A stretch of DNA of 64,000 bases from Amphiura filiformis (Eukaryota; Echinodermata; Ophiuroidea; Amphilepidida; Amphiuridae). Positions 56,294 to 64,000 of this stretch are shown piece after piece. The stretch is taken from assembly GCF_039555335.1 (NCBI RefSeq), contig NC_092641.1, positions 37,962,437-38,026,436 on the forward strand. Reading direction: 5' to 3'. The position numbers and the translations under genes were made by a program. The notes beneath the pieces were generated by a model. That model was given only the letters and a program-made list of their open reading frames with translations. It was not told the origin of the DNA and made no database searches. Numbering within the stretch: the stretch's first letter is position 1; each line of letters opens with the position of its first letter.

Positions 56294-57947
56294 TAAACAA
56301 GATGCAAAGCTGATCAAATAACAAACCTGGCTCTGGACCTTAAGCTCCAACGTGAATCTTCCTGGGTTCGTAAAATTTCCATCACTAAAGAATGCAAAAA
56401 CATCCATTCCCTGGCTATAAGAAACCTCGAAAGTACCATATGGGGTAAAATCAAACCTCAGGTTAAACAAAATCTGAAAGTTGAAACTGATAACCATTGG
56501 AAATCTGTTGTTGAGCCCCTCTTAAGCCAGGGGGATATCACTAAGCTGTTGGAAAAATGTGAAACCGATTTAACCTGGAAATCTTTGATATGAAGAGCTT
56601 TGTTGCAAAACCCCTTACATCCACTTTTGACTTTTGAGAAAAACAGCTTTTTTAATTGTGCAAGTATTACTCATTACTGGTTCGATTTGATTCAATTTGG
56701 GTTTGGATAAAGTGTTGATGAATAGAAACTAAAAGAATGGGTTTGGTACAATTTTGAAGCCTTCCTATTTATTTTATTATATCTTTTATATCGCGCCTTT
56801 TGTGGATGTAAAAGCTTTTGCAACAAAACAAATTTACCCCTTTTCTAGAAACCACCTTTGCAATCAAATTTGAGCCCATTTGTACTACTTTATGTAACTT
56901 GACTAATGCTTTCAAAATCAAAAAGAAAAATTGGAATATCTCATTTACTTTTTAATTATGAATTTTTAATTAAATTAGGAAAATGGCATTTTTGAGTATT
57001 TCGAAGCTACACCTTTTGTTAATTAAAATGATTTTTTCAAAAATAGTGACCCAAAAACAATTAAAATGATTTTTTCAAAAATAGTGACCCAAAAACAGTT
57101 CCTTTGGTTTTAATAGGTAAAAAGAACATTCCATGCTACTAGTATACTTCAAAAAAACAAAACAATTCTATATTCATTTTATGTTCAGACGGAAATTCCC
57201 TAAGATTTCCCAAACGGGAAATATACCATATCTCCGTAAGGGAAAGTGGTATGAAGGTCAAACTACCACCAAAATGTGTATTTTTACCCACATGTCAATA
57301 ACTCAATTTCAGCCAAAAGTGGATGTAAGGGGTCAATAACTCAATTTCAGCCAAAAGTGGATGTAAGGGGTTTTGAAACAAAGCTCTTCATATATTCTTT
57401 ACCCAAAGGTGTGTTAAAGTTTGCTATTAACGCCTCCATAGATACCCTACCTTCCTTTATGAATTTAAAACGCTGGGGCAAACGACTTTTTGACACTTGT
57501 CCTCTCTGTAAAGGTAAAGGTACCTTGCTGCACATACTCAATTGCCAAAATATGCTTGACCGGTACTTATGGAGACATAATAATGTTATTCGTATATTTC
57601 TATCCACATTCAAGCTGAATCAAACGTTTAAGTGTGGCAATCTACAAGTCTATGCCGTCATTGAAAATAATACCATCGGTGGCGGTACAATACCGCCCAA
57701 CATAATTGCCACATCCCAAAAACCCGACATTGTTTTATTTTGGCCAACAGACAAGCGAGTCATTCTGTTTGAATTGTCGGTGCCATTTGAGCCGAACACT
57801 GTTAAAGCCAACTCTATCAAACATGATCGGTACGCTTCCCTTGTTTCCGACATTACCGACGCCGGGTATGATTGCTCGTTAATTACCATCGAAGTCGGCT
57901 CTGGAGGCTTGATTTTTCCCACAATACACTGCCCTGAATTTAGGTAG
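56294..57947 (+). pseudogene. R2-like retrotransposon ORF, C-terminal part, split by an 800-bp MITE
   Basis: The 5' piece (56325-56590) reads L-E-S-T-I-W-G-K-I-K-P and L-L-E-K-C-E-T-D-L-T-W-K-S-L-I. The 3' piece (57391-57947) continues S-L-P-K-G-V-L-K-F-A-I-N-A-S-I-D-T-L-P, then C-P-L-C-x7-H-x3-C, then K-P-D-I-V-L-F-W, V-I-L-F-E-L-S-V-P-F-E and Y-A-S-L-V-S-D-I. The C-x2-C..H..C knuckle followed by a PD..(E)-x-(S/T) nuclease-like pattern marks the restriction-like endonuclease end of R2-type non-LTR elements. The reverse-transcriptase palm lies upstream or is absent. The pieces are not in one frame even after removing the MITE, so the copy is dead. Confidence 0.72.
56591..57390. mobile_element. 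800-bp TIR element inserted in the retrotransposon ORF, TA duplication
   Basis: TGAAGAGCTTTGTTGCAAAA at the left and TTTTGAAACAAAGCTCTTCA at the right continue as inverted arms through CCCCTTACATCCACTTTTG. TA at 56589-56590 and 57391-57392. Internal tandem duplications (a 37-bp unit near 57295/57332 and one near 57026/57058). No transposase. Confidence 0.88.
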
Positions 57948-57958
57948 TCCTGTCTTAA

Positions 57959-59544
57959 GGGCTGGGGTATGAACGTTTGGACAGTATTTATTGTGGGACA
58001 TTAGAACACATCAGACATATCGAATTGCATTCTGAATACGAAGAATTTTCTTCTGATATCAAATAATTTTGATTTTTTGAAATTGCAATGTAATACACAT
58101 TTTATGGCAAATCATTAAAAATTGATATTTTGATATTTAACAGTACTTGAAGTAAACTTTATAAATCTGATGATTTATACTTAAAGTGTATGTAGGTGGG
58201 ATGAAAAGCCGACGATCGATTGAAAATTCTGACCTTTCGTATTGAAGATATGGATTTTGTTTCCCAAAACACACACACAAAAAAAAAGGTCTTTTGGGAA
58301 AAAATCCATATCTTCAATATAAAAGGTCAAAATTTTCAATTGTACGTTGGCTTTTCCTCCCAGCTACATACACTTTAAGAATATATCATTAATGTGAAAG
58401 AGTGAAAAATCACTCAAAAAGAGTGAAATCTCACTATTTCAAAGAGCCATCTGAGTGACAACTCTTTTAGAGTGAAGCTCACTCTCAAGAAAGAGTGAAA
58501 AAATTCACTCCGGAAAAGAGTGAATCAGAAAAGAGCATTTATTTATTTATTTATTCATTTAGGCCTATTTTATATACAAGAATATCACAGCAGTTCATAA
58601 CAGCTACTATGTGCTTTAAATTGTTGTGAGGCTAGGCCCCAGGTTAGGGTAGGGCCCGGTCTAGGAATATTGAACTGGTCTAAAGCTTAAGCACATACAC
58701 AATGTGTCGAACTTCAGTGTGGGATGAATGATGAAAACTATGGATTTAGTGAAGCTAATAGTCAAACTGTTCAATGGTGAGTACACTTAGGTGTAGGACA
58801 TAACACTTGGCAAATACCATGTTTACGGTCACAGTCTGGAGAAGCGTGATGCGGCGTAACCTACATAAGCTTACATATGCGTACATGTAAACCGGCACTG
58901 GGCCGGTAACAAACTGCTCACATATGACTTAAGCTTACTGCCGCCGTTGTCTCCAGACCAAGTGTATACTTGCTACGAGTTAAGACCTACACATAAATGT
59001 AATCACTATTGAGTATGCTGTCTATTTCTTCATCAATTCCGCTTTCTTTTCGCCATTCATTCACACACTGTTCGCCATTTTGTTACACAAGTCCAACAAA
59101 CATCGGCCGATTTTCGGCGCTTCTGATTGGCTGACAGTTCACTCCAAGAAAGAGTGAGATTTTGCGCCACTTTTGAGCGAGTGAGGCTCACTCGAAATCG
59201 CGAGTGAAATTATGCGTACTGTTTTCACTCTTTTAGAGCTAAAACCCACTCTTTTAGAGCTAACTTAAATTCACTCTGAAATTCAGAGTGGTTTTTCACT
59301 CTTTTACATTTAGAGAGTAGATTTATAAAATTTATTTCGAGGACTGTTATATCAAAATTTGAAAATATCAAATTTTAATAATTTGTCATAAAATTTGTAT
59401 TATATCGTGAATTTCAAAAAATGAAAATTATTTGATATCAGAAAGACATGCTTCGTATTCAGAATGCAATTCGACACGTGTGAGGTGCTCTCATGTCCCA
59501 CAAAAATACTGCCGAAACGCATATAAACGCTCATTCTAGATCCC
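57959..59544. mobile_element. 1.6-kb foldback element with TTAA duplication, hosting another TIR element
   Basis: Arms of about 210 bp (57959-58170 and 59325-59544) are diverged reverse complements, sharing TCGAATTGCATTCTGAATAC and GATATCAAATAATTTT. TTAA flanks both ends (57955-57958, 59545-59548), a piggyBac-like trait. A second inner hairpin lies at 58185-58380 (TATGGATTTTGTTTCCCAAA arms). Confidence 0.82.
58391..59310. mobile_element. Nested element rich in GAGTGAAA, ends AATGTGAAAGAGTGAAAAA
   Basis: The left end AATGTGAAAGAGTGAAAAATCACTC and right end GAGTGGTTTTTCACTCTTTTACATT are inverted. Many internal GAGTGA/TCACTC words occur near both ends. It contains a (TTTA)n run at 58541. Confidence 0.8.
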
Positions 59545-60079
59545 TTAAAAACAATGCTTTTGAAGGAAGTTTGTTTTAAGTTGATCGCTTTTACTGACAA
59601 CAAAAATGGGCTTATTTAGATAATGTTGACATATTTCAAGTGGGTCCATCTGTTCTTTAGCTCTTTTTGAGTCTTCTTTCATGGAGAGTCTGAAAAATGA
59701 TCCCCATAAATATGACTATATTGTGTAATCATTATAGGGACACGACATAACAAATACGTGCTAACAACCTTATCGACTAGATAGCTATTGTCTGTCCAAT
59801 TAACTTAGACACCCAGTTTTTATTACTTATTTGAAAAAATATCCACTTACAAAGAAAGTCATGAAAGAAAAGTGTTAACATTCGCCGAGACCTAACGGGA
59901 TTTTTGTGTTTCCAAAGCATTGAGTGAGAGTTTACCAGAAATTCTATTGAAATTGGAAGGTTTTTCTCAACACTTTAAAAAATAATCCGTAGAAGTTGGG
60001 TACCATTATTTTGGAAGGTTTCATTATACAGATTTGTAGGTATGGTGATTTTGGATAGTGAATGGATGAATAGTAAATC

Positions 60080-60337
60080 AATTATACTCCTCACCAAAAA
60101 CATTTTATAAAAATGAAAAATGTAATTTAGTTCATAAAATGCAGACAGTGTTTCTGATTGGCATATTTATTTTTAGTGTATTAACTCAGTGATCCCAGCT
60201 GTCCCTCAACCAATTACAACAATTCGGCGCGGTATTTGAATCATCTTCTGTGCATGCTTTTGGCTTGGCCCAATTCTAAGAAAATACAAATTGTATGCCC
60301 TATGAATGTTCTGATGTTACTGGTGAGGAGTATAATT
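60080..60337. mobile_element. Nested MITE, ends AATTATACTCCTCACCA
   Basis: AATTATACTCCTCACCA and TGGTGAGGAGTATAATT are exact inverted ends, 258 bp. Confidence 0.85.
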
Positions 60338-60414
60338 CACAATACACTCCAGATGCATCTTGCCCTATCATTTGTTATAATGCACCAACTGTGACATCTT
60401 TTGAGTTATAGAGG

Positions 60415-60620
60415 TTGTGCATGAAATTATTGATTGGCTCCAAACAAAGGATTTGAACCGGTGTCCTTCACGAAATCATGGCACAGTATAGTCCATTCAA
60501 TCAAATATTGTCATCAACCTATTTGATCGTAGTGTATTTGTTATGCGTGTGAGACGACCTCTCATGTAGATTGCAAACATGCTTTTGTTGAATGCATTTG
60601 AGTAGACCGCCATTATTGTG
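60415..60620 (-). repeat. Dispersed repeat copy 2 (same family as 11440-11640, opposite strand)
   Basis: The reverse complement aligns with 11470-11640: TGGCTCCAAACAAAGGATTTGA, CCATTCAATCAAAT, GTCATCAACCTATTTGAT. It has an extra stretch of about 55 bp relative to copy 1. Confidence 0.7.
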
Positions 60621-61150
60621 AATTAGTAAAAGGATTAAAGAAAAAAGGGTGGAATCAATGATCAATATGCATGATTACAATATTCAAACACCCCTTACTG
60701 TAAATAGATTATCCCATCAAAAGTTTCAAGTCATTAGGAATATTCGGCTGGACCCAGATATCTTGCTGTAAATCAGTCAAAATTGAATAAAAGTAGACAA
60801 GGAAGAATATTTTTTCATCGCTTTACTAATAATTTCTGTTAGGTCTAACCGTGTTTAGCAACTTTTCTTTCATGACTTTTTGCCAAAGTGAAAACTTTTC
60901 GAAATATATCCTAAAAACCGGGTGTCTAAGTTATTTGGACAGACAATAGTATACATGTAGATATATGCAACTTTCTATCATAGCAAATACATTTTCGTCG
61001 TGTAATTTTTAAGCAATTAGTGTTTTAGTTCATTTAGTCATGTACACTGGACCAATTTTGGTAGAATGTAACGAACTAGTCCAAAAAATCGCTTAATACA
61101 CTCATAATTTAAAAAAAATAGAACTATACATATATAAATATATAGGCCTA

Positions 61151-61376
61151 TAGCTCTGTTTGCAACGTTTATCCCTGATCTGTTAGGTGTAACGAAATTA
61201 AGTAGGTTCTTGAAAGAAGTACTACTCTGATTCTGCTGCAAGGCCTTAATTCTGAATTCTATATAGCTCTGTTTGCAACGTTTATCGCTGATCTGTTAGG
61301 TGTAACGAAATTAAGTAGCTTCTTCAAAGTAGTACTACTCTGATTCTACTGTAAGGCCTTAATTCCAGAATTGGAA
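61151..61376 (+). repeat. Two-copy 113-bp tandem duplication upstream of zinc-finger gene 2
   Basis: TAGCTCTGTTTGCAACGTTT starts at 61151 and 61264. The copies differ at few positions (about 95 percent identical by eye). Confidence 0.88.
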
Positions 61377-61617
61377 AGTTTCCAGAGAAGGAAACTCTGC
61401 CGAACTGGTAAATAAAGTTCCGGCATTTCCACATAAGTGGAGACTTATTAGAATGCACCAACAATAATGATTGATATACTTGTTGTATATGTATAGGTTT
61501 TGATTTGTTTCTGGAAACAATTATAGAGAATATACATATGCATTGAATATCCATTTCAATTCAGCAATATGGACATGGTATGCATGAACTCAAACTTCCA
61601 ATTTCTTCTGGTTTCAG

Positions 61618-63003
61618 ATCAACAAATGAACACCATGATGGCGACGAGACTGCATTGGAGACATTGGAATCGGCTATTACCTGTAAAGTGCAAGTACTGT
61701 CCACGATGGTTTGAGAGTACCCCTCGCTATCTATCTCATAAACGTAGCCATGAACTGAGATTTAAACCATGCTGGTATACAAGTAGAGACAAATACAAAT
61801 TATTCAGTCATTTGCATAAAAAGAAAGTGTATGACGCGACTCAAAAAGAAGGGCAAAGACCTATGTGTAGCTACTGTAACAGATCATTCCGTGTCAATCG
61901 ATGGTATGAGAAGAAAATGCATGAAATGACACATACAGGAGAAAAGCCCTACAAATGTAGCTACTGCAACAAACCTTTTATTTCATCAAGTAGTAAAAAA
62001 TATCATGAAATGACACACACAGGAGAAAAACCTTACAAGTGTAGCTACTGCAATATGTTATTCAGAAAGATGAGTGCCAGAAAACAGCATGAAATGACAC
62101 ATACAGGAGAGAAAAACCACAAATGCGACTACTGTGACAAAACATTCATTCGTGCAACTGGGAAGAAACAGCATGAAATGACACACACAGGGAATAAGCC
62201 ACACAAATGTAGCTACTGCGACAAATCATTCATTCGAGTGTCTCATATGAAACAGCATGAAATGATACATACTGGAGAAAAAACTCACAAATGTAGCTAC
62301 TGTGACAAATCATTCGTTCGAATGTCTCACAAGAAACAACATGAAATGGCACATACAGGAGAAAAGCCTCACAGCTGTAGCTACTGCAACAAATCATTCA
62401 TTCGAGTGTCTCATGTGAAGCAACATGAAATGATACATACAGGAGAGAAACCTCACAAATGTAGCTTCTGCAACCAAACCTTCAGTACTTTACGTACTAA
62501 TAAACTACATGAAATGATACACACAGGCGAAAAACCTCACAGATGTAGCTACTGCAATAAATCATTCAGAAAAATGAGTGACAAGAATTTGCATGAAATG
62601 AGACACACAGGGGAAAAACCTCACAAGTGCAGATACTGCAACAAATCATTCATTCAAGTGACCCACAAAAAACATCATGAAATGACACACACTGGGGATA
62701 AACCTCACAAGTGTAATTTCTGTGACAAATCATTTATTGAACCGATGCAAAAAAAAATTGCATGAAATGACGCATACAGGAGAAAAACCTCACATATGTC
62801 GCTACTGCAATAAATCATTCAGAAAGATGTATGACAGGAAACTACATGAAATGACACATACAGGAGAAAAACCTCACAAATGTAGCTATTGCAACAAATC
62901 ATTCATTCGAGTATATCTCAAGAAAAAACATGAAATGATGCATACTGGAGGAAAAAAACCCGATTTAACTGCAACCAAACTCACTCAATCAAGTGATAAA
63001 TAA
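61618..63003 (+). pseudogene. C2H2 zinc-finger gene 2, 14 fingers, one frame break in a poly-A run
   Basis: Exon after TTCTGGTTTCAG, same acceptor context as gene 1; likely start ATG 61635 (M-M-A-T). The opening domain V-K-C-K-Y-C-P-R-W-F-E-S-T-P-R-Y is shared with gene 1, followed by 13 regular C2H2 fingers with T-G-E-K-P linkers. Fingers are more uniform than in gene 1: D-K-S-F-I-R-V-S-H-M-K-Q-H. In nearly all, helix position 4, normally Leu, is Lys, Met or another residue. At 62748-62756 a run of nine A breaks the frame in finger 12 (ends K-K-I-A-stop) and the next frame carries on to 63003. A single-base error in a homopolymer is possible, so the gene may be intact in reality. The tail after the last finger is K-K-P-D-L-T-A-T-K-L-T. 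AATAAA at 63017. Nuclear sequence-specific DNA binding is inferred; no effector domain such as KRAB, SCAN or BTB is seen. Confidence 0.88.
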
Positions 63004-63016
63004 TGTAGGGTATTTA

Positions 63017-63022
63017 AATAAA
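63017..63022 (+). terminator. Poly(A) signal AATAAA after zinc-finger gene 2
   Basis: Lies 14 bases after the TAA stop. Confidence 0.5.
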
Positions 63023-63176
63023 ATTATGAGTGAACGGTGATAAAGTACTTTAGCGTAGTACTTGATGATTTCAAAAGGGTGTATTTGAAAATATTTGATG
63101 TAACATATCTAGCTACGTTATTTAATCTATTGCCATTCTATTTCCAGTAATGTTTAAGTTCTAACGAATGTTTGCA

Positions 63177-63599
63177 GGGGTGGAATTTCGTAAAGTGCCA
63201 CAGGAGTCCAAGTGGATTCTCGCAAGAGAGTTTTGCGAGAGTCCATGGATTCCGTAAATGGATTCTCGTTGTACAATCTTGCGGGAGTCCAAAAGGTATT
63301 ATATGTAGGCCTATATATACGTAAAATGCATTCAAACAAACAAACTAACAAATAAACTAACAAAGTTAAGTTTGTAATATATATGTGTCATCATACTCTC
63401 ACTTCCATATATGTCATTGCATCTTTGGCGACTTTTCCTTTATATTTTGCAGGCTTTGAGTTTTAAGGCGTGTTGAACTTAAACGGTAGTTCGCTGATCC
63501 GATCATTTCCAGCGAGAGTCCACATGGACTCTCGCAATAGGATTTTACGGGAGTCTCTGTGAGAGTCGACTCTCAGACTCCCGCGAAATTCCACCCCTG
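63177..63599. mobile_element. TIR element, ends CAGGGGTGGAATTTCG (hAT-like)
   Basis: The ends CAGGGGTGGAATTTCG and CGAAATTCCACCCCTG are exact inverses. The flanks do not give a clean 8-bp duplication. Interior has repeated GAGAGTCCA(T/C) and TCTCGCAA words. No ORF. Confidence 0.78.
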
Positions 63600-63629
63600 G
63601 TTTGATGCATGTATGTACATGATCCACCA

Positions 63630-64000
63630 GTGGAGCTTCTGCGACCCCTACGCAGAACTTCCGATAGTGGATTATCTGCGCACGGTGGACGCAAGGAATC
63701 CACAGTCGGATTTTCTGCGCACGTGCACTGAAAATCCCCTCCGTATATAGTTCTGCGCACGGTCGCAGTGAATCCACGGACGGATTTTCGGCGCACGTTT
63801 TAATCATCTCATGAATTCATGTTTAAAAAAATAACTTAAAAAGTAAGAAATATTATATATATTTTTAGAGTCAGAACGGTGGAGTTTTTCTGCGCACGGT
63901 CGCAGGGAATCCACGGACGGACTTTCGGCGCACGTTTTTAATCATCTCATGATTGTTATGATTTAATATTATTAAATGGTATAAAGTAAGAAATATTATT
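63630..64000 (+). repeat. GC-rich repeat TCTGCGCACGGTCGCAG..CACGGACGGA, continuing past the window
   Basis: Two long units at about 63752 and 63890 (period about 137) share CGGCGCACGTTTTAATCATC and TAAGAAATATTAT. Related short CTGCGCAC words occur from 63640. Confidence 0.8.

Larger units (their letters stand above)
59786..60948. mobile_element. 1.16-kb TIR element, ends TATTGTCTGTCCAA..AACTTAGACACCC
   Basis: The left (59786 on) and right (to 60948) ends are reverse complements for about 40 bp and remain similar for about 130 bp (GTCATGAAAGAAAAGT, GACCTAAC). Hosts two further elements. No transposase. Confidence 0.82.

Noticed and set aside
57347-57922. Minus-strand frames opposite the R2-like ORF
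   Set aside because: Antisense shadows; the plus strand carries the zinc-knuckle and nuclease-like pattern.
63154-63807. Overlapping Arg/Ser/Pro-rich minus-strand frames at the window end
   Set aside because: Translations of the CAGGGGTGG TIR element and the GC-rich CTGCGCAC repeat.

Overview
This is animal nuclear DNA, most likely from a marine invertebrate deuterostome. An echinoderm is my best guess and a brittle star or sea star is plausible, but a hemichordate or lancelet cannot be excluded. The reasons are GT-AG introns, tRNA-derived SINEs, many short terminal-inverted-repeat (TIR) elements, the frequent TAGGCCTA word, TGACCTTTGACC repeat arrays, and TTAGGG as the telomere-like unit. 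No bacterial, organellar or viral gene was seen. Genes are sparse and most of the window is nested mobile DNA.

Layout. 1-8.8 kb: the 3' part of a multi-exon extracellular-type gene (+ strand, ten predicted exons) made of repeated Ig/FN3-like modules plus one jelly-roll-like module; its introns hold a decayed LINE and a hAT MITE with an exact 8-bp target duplication. 8.8-22.1 kb: no convincing gene. It holds minisatellites, SINEs, and a tandem dimer of a 1.1-kb TIR transposon inserted into a tRNA-type SINE; each dimer copy acts as the empty-site control for an insertion in the other. 22.1-23.4 kb: a galactose-3-O-sulfotransferase-like gene broken by an in-frame stop and a 100-bp insertion. 23.8-28.2 kb: a three-level transposon nest with an outer MITE, a mariner-like element with perfect 31-bp TIRs and a transposase remnant, and an inner 2.8-kb element rich in short repeated words. 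29.6-43.3 kb: two arms of about 2.6-2.8 kb in inverted orientation, each holding long tetranucleotide tracts, facing each other across 8.3 kb; inside are two short, uncertain spliced genes running toward each other and several palindromic elements. 43.6-52 kb: more MITEs, one of which carries an exon-like FN3 fragment, a CpG-type candidate promoter, and a 2.7-kb element made of repeated DR1-type nuclear-receptor sites. 52.3-55.3 and 61.6-63.0 kb: two paralogous C2H2 zinc-finger genes on the same strand, each with single-base frame breaks. Between them lie the C-terminal part of an R2-like reverse-transcriptase ORF split by an 800-bp TA-flanked MITE, and further nested foldback elements.

The genes form no pathway. 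The main biological content is (a) the modular extracellular protein, (b) the decayed sulfotransferase, (c) the zinc-finger pair, and (d) a well-preserved record of nested transposition from which relative insertion order can be read. All exon structures were read by eye from splice signals, phase and protein pattern; no transcript or database check was possible.
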